A stretch of 64,000 bases of DNA from Peterkaempfera bronchialis (GTDB taxonomy: Bacteria > Actinomycetota > Actinomycetes > Streptomycetales > Streptomycetaceae), in NCBI RefSeq assembly GCF_003258605.2, contig NZ_CP031264.1, positions 6,750,232 through 6,814,231 on the forward strand, given 5' to 3'. Position 1 is the first letter of the stretch; each line of letters opens with the position of its first letter. The notes under the pieces were generated by a model. It had not been told where the DNA came from and searched no databases. It saw only the letters and a list, made by a program, of their open reading frames with translations. Positions 9,525-18,148 of the stretch are shown here, in pieces. A program made the translations under genes and the position numbers.

Positions 9525-9782
9525 ATGAACGAAGCTCTGACCTTCGACGAACTGGCCTCGCTGATGAAGTCCTGCGCGGGTGTCGCCGTCGACCCCGGAG
9601 AGCTGGAGAGCCGGCCCACCGCGACCTTCGAGGAGTTCGGGCTGGACTCGCTCGGCCTGCTCGGGGTCGTCGCCGCGCTGGAGAACCGCCACGGCACGCC
9701 GATCGGGCCGGGCGCCGAGTCCTGCAAGACCCCGCACGAGTTCGTGGCCCTCGCCAACGACCGCCTCACCTCAGGAGTCTGA
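9525..9782 (+). CDS. whiE-ORFV: Type II PKS acyl carrier protein
   Basis: An 85-residue acyl carrier protein that holds the growing polyketide as a phosphopantetheine thioester. The attachment site is Ser42 in EEFGLDSLGLLGVV. An AAGGAG ribosome site lies before the ATG. The stop is 3 bases before the aromatase ATG, so it is read as part of the same operon. No phosphopantetheinyl transferase gene is nearby, so a chromosomal one must act on it. Confidence 0.95.
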   Translation: MNEALTFDELASLMKSCAGVAVDPGELESRPTATFEEFGLDSLGLLGVVAALENRHGTPIGPGAESCKTPHEFVALANDRLTSGV

Positions 9783-10280
<498 letters not shown>

Positions 10281-10307
10281 CGCACCGACCGCCCGGCCCC
10301 GGCCCCC

Positions 10308-10349
10308 GGGCCCGGCCGACGGCGGACCACTACGCCGTCGGCCGGGCCC
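10308..10349. terminator. Perfect 17-bp hairpin inside the spore-pigment operon
   Basis: The arms GGGCCCGGCCGACGGCG (10308-10324) and its exact complement (10333-10349) flank the 8-base loop GACCACTA. No U-tract follows. It lies between the aromatase stop and the cyclase start, so it may be a partial terminator, an mRNA-stabilising 3' end, or an attenuator that lowers cyclase expression. Confidence 0.75.
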
Positions 10350-10385
10350 GACCCGACACTCTCCGCTTCCGAGGAGGCACCCACC

Positions 10386-10718
10386 GTGTACCGATCTCTG
10401 ATCGTCGCCCGTATGAAGCCCGACGCCGCCCCCGACATCGCCGAGGTCTTCGCCGCCTCCGACCGTGGCCAACTGCCGCACCTGATCGGGGTGCGCGGCC
10501 GCAGCCTGTTCCAGTTCGGCGAGGTCTACCTGCACCTCATCGAGGCCGACCGGCCGCCGGGCCCCGAGGTGGCCAAGTACGCCGGCCACCCGGAGTTCCG
10601 GGACGTCAGCGAGCGGCTCCAGCCGTTCGTCTCCGCCTACGACCCGCTGACCTGGCAGGAACCCAAGGACGCCATGGCCCGCGAGTTCTACCGCTGGGAG
10701 CGTGACCGGACCGCGTGA
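10386..10718 (+). CDS. whiE-ORFVII: TcmI-family polyketide cyclase
   Basis: A 110-residue ferredoxin-like cyclase of the TcmI/WhiE-ORFVII family that closes later rings. Family features are MYRSLIVARMKPDAAPDIAEVFAASD at the N-terminus, the LFQFGEVYLHLIEA strand and the C-terminal DAMAREFYRWE segment. The GTG at 10386 follows GAGGAG with good spacing. It is the last plus-strand gene of the cluster and runs tail to tail into the O-methyltransferase gene 19 bases away. Confidence 0.92.
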   Translation: MYRSLIVARMKPDAAPDIAEVFAASDRGQLPHLIGVRGRSLFQFGEVYLHLIEADRPPGPEVAKYAGHPEFRDVSERLQPFVSAYDPLTWQEPKDAMAREFYRWERDRTA

Positions 10719-10737
10719 TCGGCCCCGCCGGCGACCC

Positions 10738-11769
10738 CTACTCGGGTACCACGCCGTCGAAGGCGTGCAGGTAGGGGTTGACCGGGCGGACGTCGCCGAC
10801 CTTCAGCCCGGCCTCCTCCATCAGCGCCACCAGGCTGTCCTGGGTGTGCTTGCGGCCTCCCACGTTCAGCAGGAGCAGCAGGTCCATGGCGGAGGTGAAC
10901 GGCATCGAGGCGGTCTCGTCCACCAGGTTCTCGATCACCAGCACCCGCGCGCCCGGCCGGGCGGCGGCGACCGCGTTGTGCAGGGTCGCGCGGGTGGAAC
11001 GGTCGTCCCACTCCAGGATGTTCTTGATGATGTAGAGGTCCGCCTGCACCGGGATCTCCCGGCGGCAGTCGCCCGGCACCAGGTCCACCCGCGAGGCCAG
11101 CGCGCCGCCGTCGCGCAGCCGGGGGTCGGCGTGGGCGATCACGTCGGGCAGGTCCAGCAGGGCGCCGCGCAGGTCCGGGTTGCGCTCCAGCAGGCCCGCC
11201 AGCACATGGCCCTGGCCACCGCCGATGTCGGCGACCACGGAGACGCCCCGCAGGTCCAGCAGCTCCGCGATGTCCTGGGCGGACTGCCGGCTGGAGTGGG
11301 TCATCGCCCGGTTGAAGACCTCCGCCGACTCGGGCGCGTCCTCGTGCAGGTAGCTGAAGAAGTCCTTGCCGTGCAGTTCGCCGAAGACATGGCCGCCGCT
11401 GCGCACCGCCTCGTCCAGCCGGGGCCATGCCTCCCAGGTCCACGGCTCGGTGGTCCAGAGCGACACATAGCGCATCGAGCGCGGGGTGTCCTCGCGCAGC
11501 ATCCGCGACATCTCGGTGTGGACGAACCGCCCCTCGCCGTCCTCGGCGAAGACGCCCTGGCAGGTCAGCGCGCGCAGCAGGCGGCGCAGCGCCTGCGGGT
11601 CGGCGTCCACGGCGGCGGCCAGCTCGCCGGCCGTGGTGGGCGTGTCGCCGAGCGCGTCGGGGACGCCGAGGCGGACGGCGGCGCGGACGGCCGCCGCCGA
11701 GGCGGCGCTGAAGGCCAGTTCGCGCAGTCGCATGGCTGCGGACGGGGTGGCGGTCGCCGGGCTGTCCAT
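10738..11769 (-). CDS. SAM-dependent O-methyltransferase, TcmN/DmpM type
   Basis: A 343-residue small-molecule O-methyltransferase. Residues about 12-100 form the winged-helix dimerisation domain (LAFSAASAAAVRAAVRLGVPDAL). The SAM motif VVADIGGGQGHVLAGLLERNP is at about 178-198, and the later motif IIKNILEWDD has the usual position of the catalytic-base region. The ATG at 11769 follows AAGGGG. It sits directly beside the last spore-pigment cyclase in convergent orientation. The S. coelicolor whiE set has no such gene as far as I know, so a tailoring methylation of the pigment is a reasonable inference, not a proven role. Confidence 0.85.
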   Translation of the reverse strand: MDSPATATPSAAMRLRELAFSAASAAAVRAAVRLGVPDALGDTPTTAGELAAAVDADPQALRRLLRALTCQGVFAEDGEGRFVHTEMSRMLREDTPRSMRYVSLWTTEPWTWEAWPRLDEAVRSGGHVFGELHGKDFFSYLHEDAPESAEVFNRAMTHSSRQSAQDIAELLDLRGVSVVADIGGGQGHVLAGLLERNPDLRGALLDLPDVIAHADPRLRDGGALASRVDLVPGDCRREIPVQADLYIIKNILEWDDRSTRATLHNAVAAARPGARVLVIENLVDETASMPFTSAMDLLLLLNVGGRKHTQDSLVALMEEAGLKVGDVRPVNPYLHAFDGVVPE

Positions 11770-11789
11770 GGGGGACCCCTTTTCTACGT

Positions 11790-11857
11790 GGGAGGAGGTG
11801 CCTGCTGGGAGGAGCTGCCTGTCGGGAGGAGGCGTCCGCTGGCAGGAGGCACCTGCT
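11790..11857. repeat. Four 17-bp tandem repeats in the methyltransferase leader
   Basis: Units at 11790, 11807, 11824 and 11841 fit GGGAGGAGGYGCCTGCT with one to four changes each, and a fifth decayed copy may follow at 11858. The array begins 20 bases upstream of the minus-strand methyltransferase start. In its mRNA each unit would read CACCTCCTCCC-like, complementary to Shine-Dalgarno sequences. No gene is seen in most of the 11770-12304 gap. Confidence 0.75.
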
Positions 11858-12048
11858 GGTGGAAGGTTTCTGCGCTGGTGGAGGCGGCGAGCGGATGCGC
11901 CGCCTTCCACGGTCGCCGACGCGGGCGGGCGCGGCCGAGTGGCGCGGCCGGGCCCCGGTGGGGACGACCCGAATGGCCGTCGCCCCGGCGGCGCACCCCC
12001 GGCAGGCCCGTCTCTCCACTGCCGCCTGACAGGGGAGAAGGCCCCATG

Positions 12049-12094
12049 GCGGATGGCCCCGCCGCCCGGTCTCCGGTGCGGCGGGGCCATCCGC
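12049..12094. other. Perfect 17-bp inverted repeat in a gene-free gap
   Basis: The arms GCGGATGGCCCCGCCGC (12049-12065) and exact complement (12078-12094) flank a 12-base loop. It lies in the 535-base gap between the O-methyltransferase start and the 3' end of the PPOX gene. It may terminate a transcript from the right, or mark an unrecognised element. An open frame of about 98 codons crosses it from an ATG at 12046 to 12336 and contains VLGELCAAFVPALRQ, but no family is recognised and it is not called as a gene. Confidence 0.6.
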
Positions 12095-12304
12095 GCGGGC
12101 GGCTACCGGGCGCGGTTGACGGCGGCCGGGACGGCCCGGACCGAGGCGGTCAGCAGGGAAGTGCCCCGGCGCGCGCCCCCGTGCTTGGCGAGCTGTGCGC
12201 CGCGTTCGTCCCCGCGCTGCGGCAGGGGTCGGCCGGCCTGGCCCGGGACGTCGGCCGCACCCTGCACACCGAACCGGAGCGGACCCCGGCCCGGTGCCGC
12301 GCGG

Positions 12305-12736
12305 TCAGGACGCCCGCCAGCCCAGCCAGCGGGTGACCTCGACCGCGATCACCGCACCCGCCGGGGGCCGCTCCCGGTACTGCGGGTACTTGGCGCAGAG
12401 CAGCGCCACGGCCCGTGCCCGCAGCACCGGATCGCCGTCCGCCGGGACCACCCGGGCCCGCCCCCGGGCCTGCGCCCACCAGAGCAGCGCCCAGTCCTCC
12501 TGGTAGCCGCCGTCGGCCAGCAGGCAGACGGCGGGGTTGGCGGCGATGTCGGCGAGCCTGCGCAGCCGGGTGGACCGCTTGGGCTTGTGGTCGACGGCCG
12601 TGACCACGGTGTCCCCGTCCACCGCGAAGACCACCGGCACCAGATGCGGGCGGCCCTCCGCGTCGGCGGTGGCCAGCCGGGCGATCCGGCAGGCCGCGAA
12701 GCAGACCCGCGCGCGGGGCGGCTCCAGGCTCGGCAT
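12305..12736 (-). CDS. PPOX-class F420-dependent oxidoreductase (TIGR03668-like)
   Basis: A 143-residue split beta-barrel flavin/F420-binding protein. The pattern FAACRIARLATADAEGRPHLVPVVFAVDGD is the N-terminal signature of the family, followed by KRSTRLRRLADIAANPAVCLL, where KPKR and the Arg-rich turn contact cofactor phosphate. The C-terminal VEVTRWLGWRAS matches the family ending. The substrate is unknown. It is probably co-transcribed with the luciferase-like F420 enzyme that ends 17 bases upstream, so both may use the same reduced cofactor pool. Confidence 0.85.
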   Translation of the reverse strand: MPSLEPPRARVCFAACRIARLATADAEGRPHLVPVVFAVDGDTVVTAVDHKPKRSTRLRRLADIAANPAVCLLADGGYQEDWALLWWAQARGRARVVPADGDPVLRARAVALLCAKYPQYRERPPAGAVIAVEVTRWLGWRAS

Positions 12737-12753
12737 CGGACGCCGCCCGGACC

Positions 12754-13581
12754 TCAGCGGAAGCGGGCGGCGGTCTCCGCCAGCCCGTCCAGGTCCTCCA
12801 GGGTCTCCTTCTCGGGCCGGGTCGGCAGATAGAGCAGCACCCGCTCGACCCCCAGCTCCCGATACCCCTCCAGGTCCTCCGGCCGCTCCTGCTGCGCCGC
12901 GTACACGGTGACCGGCACCGGGCGCCCGGCCGTCTCGCGCAGCCGCTCCAGCTGCGGGCCGAGCTCCTGCGGCGACCCGCTGTTGGCCAGCCAGGCGTCG
13001 CCGTACTCGGCGATCCGGGCGAAGGCGGCCGCTCCGCCGCCGACGTAGATCGGCGGATGCGGGCGCTGCACCGGCTTGGGCCAGCTGAAGACCGGGTCGA
13101 AGTCCACGAACTCCCCGTGGAACTCCGCCTCGTCCCGCGTCCACAGCTCGCGGATCGCCCGTACCCGCTCGTCGGCCAGCCGACCCCGGGTGCGCGGGTC
13201 CGTCCCGTGGTCCCGCATCTCCTCGCGGTTCCAGCCGATCCCGATGCCGAACACCGCCCGCCCGCCCGACACCACGTCCAGCGAGGCCACCTCCTTGGCC
13301 GTGGTGATCGGGTCGCGCTGGACCACCAGCGCGATCCCGGTGCCCAGCAGCAGCCGCTCGGTGACGGCGGCGGCTGCGGCGAGCGCCACAAAGGGGTCCA
13401 GCGTCCGGTAGTACATCCGAGGCAGCTCGCCGCCGCCCGGGTAGGGGGACTCCCGGCGCACCGGGATGTGGGTGTGCTCGGCGATGAAGAGCGAGTCGAA
13501 CCCCCGCTCCTCCACCGCCCGGCCCAGCGCGGTCGGGGCGATGCCCTCGTCGGTGATGAAGGTCGAGATCCCGAACTTCAC
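12754..13581 (-). CDS. LLM-class F420-dependent oxidoreductase
   Basis: A 275-residue luciferase-like TIM-barrel oxidoreductase of the TIGR03619-type F420 group. Diagnostic segments are MKFGISTFITDEGIAP, AVEERGFDSLFIAEHTHIP (residues about 22-40), GTGIALVVQRDPITTAKEVASLDVVSGGR (about 100-128) and the GIGIGWNREEM cofactor segment. The ATG at 13581 follows GAAGGAG. It heads a two-gene unit with the PPOX protein. The physiological substrate cannot be told from sequence. Confidence 0.88.
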   Translation of the reverse strand: MKFGISTFITDEGIAPTALGRAVEERGFDSLFIAEHTHIPVRRESPYPGGGELPRMYYRTLDPFVALAAAAAVTERLLLGTGIALVVQRDPITTAKEVASLDVVSGGRAVFGIGIGWNREEMRDHGTDPRTRGRLADERVRAIRELWTRDEAEFHGEFVDFDPVFSWPKPVQRPHPPIYVGGGAAAFARIAEYGDAWLANSGSPQELGPQLERLRETAGRPVPVTVYAAQQERPEDLEGYRELGVERVLLYLPTRPEKETLEDLDGLAETAARFR

Positions 13582-13696
13582 GGCGGCTCCTTCGATGGTC
13601 GGTCACCGGCTGCTCCCTGCACCCTGCCGCCTACCCCGCGCCGCGCCACCCGATCCCGGAGCGGGCGCCGGCCGGGCCCGCGGATACCGTGGACCG

Positions 13697-14227
13697 GTGC
13701 GTACCGTGGAGCTGACCTGCGACCCTGCCTTCGACGAGGCGGTGCGCGCGGTGTGGGACCGGCTGGCCGAGGCAGGGCTGCCCGGCCTGAGCCTCAACAC
13801 CCATCCCACGCACCGCCCGCACCTCACCCTGGCGGCGGCCGGCAGCTTTCCGCCGGGCGCGCAGGAGCGGATCGACGCGCTGCTGGCCGCACCGGCGCTG
13901 CCGCTCCAGGTACGGCTCTCCGGGCTGCTCTCCTTCAGCGCCCGCAGCCGCCGCCGGGTGCTGTCCTGGGGCGTCGTCCCCACGGCCGAGCTGCTGGCGC
14001 TGCACGGCGCGGTCTGGCGGGAGCTGGCGGACGCCGAGGAGCCGCACCCCTTCTACCTGCCGGGACGCTGGATGCCCCACCTGGGCCTGACCCGGCGGAT
14101 GGAGCCCGACCAGCTGATCACCGCCCTGGAGGTGCTGGGCAGGCTGCCCGACCTGCCCGGCGTACTGGACGCCGGGCGCAGCTACGACACCGAGACCCGG
14201 CAGACCGTCCCGCTCGGCGCGGGTTGA
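13697..14227 (+). CDS. 2'-5' RNA ligase-like 2H phosphoesterase
   Basis: A 176-residue protein with the two His-x-Thr/Leu-type motifs of the 2H phosphoesterase superfamily, THRPHLTLAAAG near residue 36 and WMPHLGLTRRME near 125. These form a symmetrical active site for 2'-5' or cyclic phosphodiester bonds. The GTG at 13697 is used because the frame upstream is antisense to the divergent oxidoreductase; the ribosome site is weak. RNA-ligase or cyclic-phosphodiesterase activity is inferred from family only. Confidence 0.78.
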   Translation: MRTVELTCDPAFDEAVRAVWDRLAEAGLPGLSLNTHPTHRPHLTLAAAGSFPPGAQERIDALLAAPALPLQVRLSGLLSFSARSRRRVLSWGVVPTAELLALHGAVWRELADAEEPHPFYLPGRWMPHLGLTRRMEPDQLITALEVLGRLPDLPGVLDAGRSYDTETRQTVPLGAG

Positions 14228-14357
14228 GCCCTCCCGCCGGGCGAGGGCTGAACCCTCCTCGGCCGACTCCGCATCCCCGGTGGCTGCGCGGGTACGCCGT
14301 GGGTATGCGGGCGGGCGCGGGAGAGGCCCGCCGCCGACTGCGGAGGCGGAGGCTGCC

Positions 14358-15911
14358 ATGACGGTTCACCCGCACTCCTCCGGCTCGGCTCCCTCCGGAC
14401 CGGTACCCTCCGGCGGTGTCCGCCTCGGGCGGGCGGACGGACGCTGGGTGCTCGGCGCTGCGGTCATCGGGTCGGGGATGACCCTGCTCGACTCCACCGT
14501 GGTCAATGTGGCGCTGCCCACGCTCGGCGCCGACCTGCACGCCTCCCTCGCGGGGCTCCAGTGGACCGTCAACGGCTACACCCTGACCCTGGCCGCGCTG
14601 ATCCTGCTCGGCGGGTCGCTGGGGGACCGCTTCGGCCGCCGCCGGATCTTCGTCGTCGGCACCGTCTGGTTCGCGGTCGCCTCGCTGCTCTGCGGGCTGG
14701 CACCGGGCATCGGCCTGCTGATCGCCGCCCGGGCACTTCAGGGCGCCGGGGGAGCGCTGCTCACCCCCGGCTCGCTCGCCCTCATCCAGGCGTCCTTCGC
14801 CCAGCGCGACCGGGCCCGGGCGATCGGCGTCTGGTCCGGGCTGGGCGGTATCGCGGGCGCGCTGGGGCCGCTGCTCGGCGGCTGGCTGGTGGACGCGGTG
14901 AACTGGCGCTGGGTCTTCTTCATCAATGTCCCGCTGGCCGCCGTGGTGGTGGCGATCGGGGTGACGCATGTCCCGGAGAGCCGGGACGAGACCGCGACCG
15001 GCGGCTTCGACTGGCTGGGCGCGCTCTGCGCCGCGACCGGTCTCGCGGGGGTCACCTATGCGCTGATCGGGGCGGCCGAGCCCGGGGCCGACCCGGCGGT
15101 GATCGCGGTCACGGGTGCGGTCGGCGCCGCCGCGCTGGCCGCCTTTGTGCTGGTCGAGCTGCGCAGCCGGCACCCCATGCTGCCGGGGTCGGTCTTCGCC
15201 GAGCGGCAGTTCACCGCCGCCAATGCGGTCACCTTCGCGGTCTATGCGGCGCTCGGCGGGGTCTTCTTCTTCCTGGTGCTGGACCTTCAGATCCAGGCCG
15301 GTTTCTCCGCGCTCAAGGCCGGTTCCTCGCTGCTGCCGATCACGGTGATCATGCTGGCCCTCTCGGAGCGGGCCGGACGGCTCGCGGAGCGGATCGGGCC
15401 CAGGATTCCGATGACGGTCGGTCCGGCGGTCTGCGCGGCGGGACTGCTGCTGATGACCCGGATCGGCACCTCCGCCGGCTATCTGTCCGATGTGCTGCCT
15501 GCGGTCGCCCTCTTCGGCCTGGGGCTGGCCACGACCGTGGCGCCGCTCACCGCGACCGTGCTGGGTTCGGTGGCGCAGCGGCACGCCGGGATCGCCTCGG
15601 GGGTCAACAACGCGGTGGCGCGGGCCGCCGGGCTGATCGCGGTGGCGGCCCTGCCGCTGGTGGCGGGGCTCTCCGGCCGCCACTACCACGATCCGGTGGC
15701 CTTCGGCCGGGCGTTCCACTCCGCGCTGCTGGTCTGCGCCGGTCTGCTGGTCGCGGGCGCGGTGCTGGCCTGGTGCACCATCCGGTCGGATGTGCTGCGG
15801 GAGGGTCCCGAGGGGGCTGGCGGCGAGGGTCCGGTACCGCCGCCGCCGGGTCGGCGGCACTGCGCGGTCGGCGCTCCTCCGCTTGAGCCGCCCGCCGACC
15901 GGTCGCGCTGA
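14358..15911 (+). CDS. MFS transporter, DHA2 (14-TM) drug exporter family
   Basis: A 517-residue integral membrane protein. Motif C-like and A-like segments are present: MTLLDSTVVNVALPTLGADLH in TM1, GGSLGDRFGRRRIFVVG in the first cytoplasmic loop and GPLLGGWLVDAVNWRWVFFINVP in TM5. About 14 hydrophobic segments fit the DHA2/EmrB group of proton-driven multidrug exporters. The last 35 residues are a Pro/Gly-rich tail. The ATG at 14358 follows GGAGG. No regulator is next to it. It converges on the GH16 gene across a strong hairpin. Confidence 0.9.
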   Translation: MTVHPHSSGSAPSGPVPSGGVRLGRADGRWVLGAAVIGSGMTLLDSTVVNVALPTLGADLHASLAGLQWTVNGYTLTLAALILLGGSLGDRFGRRRIFVVGTVWFAVASLLCGLAPGIGLLIAARALQGAGGALLTPGSLALIQASFAQRDRARAIGVWSGLGGIAGALGPLLGGWLVDAVNWRWVFFINVPLAAVVVAIGVTHVPESRDETATGGFDWLGALCAATGLAGVTYALIGAAEPGADPAVIAVTGAVGAAALAAFVLVELRSRHPMLPGSVFAERQFTAANAVTFAVYAALGGVFFFLVLDLQIQAGFSALKAGSSLLPITVIMLALSERAGRLAERIGPRIPMTVGPAVCAAGLLLMTRIGTSAGYLSDVLPAVALFGLGLATTVAPLTATVLGSVAQRHAGIASGVNNAVARAAGLIAVAALPLVAGLSGRHYHDPVAFGRAFHSALLVCAGLLVAGAVLAWCTIRSDVLREGPEGAGGEGPVPPPPGRRHCAVGAPPLEPPADRSR

Positions 15912-15935
15912 CCGGCAGCAGGCCGGTGGTGGTGA

Positions 15936-15976
15936 CCGGTCGCGGCACGCTCGGCGGTTGGGCGTGCCGCGACCGG
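15936..15976. terminator. Bidirectional terminator hairpin between MFS and GH16 genes
   Basis: The perfect 15-bp arms CCGGTCGCGGCACGC (15936-15950) and complement (15962-15976) have an 11-base loop and lie between two convergent genes. A short run of GGTCAGC(C/T)-type tandem units follows at about 15982-16017. Confidence 0.85.
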
Positions 15977-16008
15977 GGTCTGGGTCAGCCGGTCAGCTGG
16001 TCAGCTGG

Positions 16009-17295
16009 TCAGCCGGTGGGGACGGTCCACTTCTGGTTGGCGCCGCCGGTGCAGGTCCAGATCTGGAGCGGGGTGCTGTTGGCGGAGGTGTTGCCGGTGA
16101 CGTCGAGGCACTTGTTGGCCTGCGGGTTCACCAGGTCACGGCCGAAGGAGTAGACCCAGCGCTGGGCTCCGCTGCCGTTGCAGTCGTACAGCTGCACCCT
16201 GGCGCCGTCGGCGGTGGAGCCGGAGGCCACGTCCAGGCACTTGCCGAGCGCCCGGACCGAGCCGTCGGCGGCCATGGTCCACTGCTGCGCCGTGGTGCCG
16301 TTGCAGTCGTAGAGCTGGACCTGGGTGCCATTGGCGTTGCTGGCGGCGGCGACGTCCACGCACTTGCCGGCCAGGCCCTTGATCGCACCGGTGGGCGTAC
16401 CGCCGCCACCGTTGTTGCCGCTGTCCCAGGCGTAGGCGCGGACGTAGTCGACGGTCATCTGCTGGGGGAAGCTGGTGCTGCCGTCGGGCGAGCCGGGCCA
16501 GGAGCCGCCGACCGCCAGGTTGAGGATGAGGAAGAACTGGTGGTCGAAGACCCAGCGGTTGCCGCCGGCGTCGGCGGGGGTGCGGGTCTCGTAGACCTGG
16601 CCGTCGATGGCGAAGCTGATCGAGCCGGGCGCCCAGTCCACCGAGTAGGTGTGGAAGTCATCGGCCAGCGCGCGACCGCCGGGCAGGGTGTAGCCGCCGG
16701 TGAGCGGGTTGCCGCCGGAGTAGCCGGGGCCGTGGAGGGAGCCGTGCACGGTGCCGGGCTCGCTGCCGATGTTCTCCATGACGTCGATCTCGCCGTTGTT
16801 GGGCCAGCCGACGCTGCCGATGTCATTGCCCATCATCCAGAAGGCCGGCCAGATGCCCTTGCCCCGGGGGATCTTGATCCGGGCCTCGAAGCGCCCATAC
16901 GCCTGGGTGAAGGTGCTCGCGGTGTTCAGCCGCGCGGAGGTGTACTGACAGGAGCCGTACCAGCAGTTGTAGCCGCCGGGGTTCTCCTTGCGGGCGGTGA
17001 TCACCAGATGGCCCTGGCCGTCCAGGGCGGCATTGGCGGCGCCGGCCGTGTAGTACTGGAGCTCGTTGTTGCCGTTGCCGCTGCCGCCGGTCTCGTTCCG
17101 CCACTTGGCCTGGTTGGGGGCGCTGCCCGCAGGGCCGTCGAACTCGTCCGACCAGGTCAGCCCGCCGACGGCGGCTGCGGCGGGGGAGGCTCCCGGGCCG
17201 AGGGCGCCGGCGGCGATGCCGAAGGCCGCGATGACGGCCAGGAGCAGCAGCATCAGGGGGTGGCGCCGGGGTCGTCTCCGGACGGTCTGTTCCAT
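16009..17295 (-). CDS. Secreted GH16 beta-glucanase with ricin-type lectin domain
   Basis: A 428-residue exported enzyme that should cleave beta-1,3- or mixed-linkage glucans. A signal peptide spans about residues 1-42 (RRRPRR, then a hydrophobic run, then ASPAAAA). The GH16 domain (about 43-290) carries the catalytic EIDVMENIG motif with Glu169, Asp171 and Glu174. A Gly-rich linker at about 292-300 leads to a ricin B-type CBM13 with three repeats ending in QQW/QRW/QKW. The ATG at 17295 follows GGAGGAG. The architecture is common in Streptomyces laminarinases. Confidence 0.93.
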   Translation of the reverse strand: MEQTVRRRPRRHPLMLLLLAVIAAFGIAAGALGPGASPAAAAVGGLTWSDEFDGPAGSAPNQAKWRNETGGSGNGNNELQYYTAGAANAALDGQGHLVITARKENPGGYNCWYGSCQYTSARLNTASTFTQAYGRFEARIKIPRGKGIWPAFWMMGNDIGSVGWPNNGEIDVMENIGSEPGTVHGSLHGPGYSGGNPLTGGYTLPGGRALADDFHTYSVDWAPGSISFAIDGQVYETRTPADAGGNRWVFDHQFFLILNLAVGGSWPGSPDGSTSFPQQMTVDYVRAYAWDSGNNGGGGTPTGAIKGLAGKCVDVAAASNANGTQVQLYDCNGTTAQQWTMAADGSVRALGKCLDVASGSTADGARVQLYDCNGSGAQRWVYSFGRDLVNPQANKCLDVTGNTSANSTPLQIWTCTGGANQKWTVPTG

Positions 17296-17600
17296 GTCTC
17301 CTCCTGGCCGGTGAATGCGATTGTCGAGTACCTGACAGGCAAATAGTTCGCCTCTTAGTTCGCGCCGTGATTCAACTCCCGGTCTGTGGTGGCGTCAAGC
17401 CTCTGGTCTGTACCAGTGCGACGTTCTCCGGACATGGTCGATCGCATCACATAACGGATCGTGGGATTCCGGTCATTGTCGGCCATTCCGGCGCGTCGCG
17501 GGCGCTGCCCACCGACCTGATGCCTGACTGTCCCTCATGCCGGACGAGCGGAGAGACCGGCGTCCGATGTCCGGTAACCACGCCCCGAGGAGTGACCGCC
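17296..17600. promoter_or_regulatory. Divergent regulatory gap between GH16 and subtilisin-inhibitor genes
   Basis: These 305 bp hold the promoters of two secreted-protein genes. The clearest feature is a direct repeat TAGTTCGC at 17344-17351 and 17356-17363, spaced by 12 bp (about one helical turn), upstream of the glucanase. No CebR-type box is present. No gene is seen in the gap. Confidence 0.4.
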
Positions 17601-18014
17601 ATGCGCAACCGCCTGCGTACCACGCTCATCACCGCCGCCGGCCTGCTGGCCGCCACCACCGGACTGGCCTCCGCCGCCCCGGCCGGGCTCTACCCGCCGA
17701 GCGCCCTGGTGCTCACGCTCAGCCCCGGCGGCGGAACCGACCCTGACGCCTCCGTCGCCCGGGCGGTGACCCTCAGCTGCGCCCCGACCCCGTCCGGTAC
17801 CCACCCCGCCCCGGAGCAGGCATGTGCCCTGCTCGCCCGGAGCGGCGGCTCCTTCGCCGCACTCCGCGGCAGGCAGCGCCGCTGCCCGGCCACCGCCGAC
17901 CCGGTGACGGTCACGGCCGAGGGCGTGTGGCGCGGCAGGCAGGTCTCCTACCGGGGGTCGTTCGCCAACCGCTGCGTACTGCTCGCCGCCCGTGGCCCGG
18001 TCTTCGACTTCTGA
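17601..18014 (+). CDS. ssi: Subtilisin inhibitor (SSI/SIL) homologue
   Basis: A 137-residue precursor of a secreted serine-protease inhibitor. A signal peptide runs to about residue 28, and the mature start GLYPPSALVLTLSPGGG matches the SSI family. All four disulphide cysteines are kept (Cys60, 75, 95, 125), as are the CAPTPSGTHP and VSYRGSFANRC blocks. By alignment of CPATADPV with the SSI reactive loop CPMVYDPV, P1 is Ala97 instead of the Met of SSI. The ATG follows GAGGAG; an open frame of 78 codons lies upstream but is not needed. SSI-type inhibitors control extracellular subtilisin-like proteases during development. Confidence 0.93.
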   Translation: MRNRLRTTLITAAGLLAATTGLASAAPAGLYPPSALVLTLSPGGGTDPDASVARAVTLSCAPTPSGTHPAPEQACALLARSGGSFAALRGRQRRCPATADPVTVTAEGVWRGRQVSYRGSFANRCVLLAARGPVFDF

Positions 18015-18148
18015 CCGCCCCCGCTGCGCCGCCTCCGCTGCGCCGCCCCCGCCGTGTCGCCTCCGTGCCGTCGTGGCAGGCGCCGGAGCGGCGGAGGCAT
18101 GCTGGAAAGGTCCAGACGTTCCGCTCCCGATCCCCGAGGGAGGCCGCG

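Noticed and set aside
17296-17345. A CebR box in front of the GH16 glucanase
   Set aside because: No GGGAGCGCTCCC-like palindrome is present; only an unrelated TAGTTCGC direct repeat was found.
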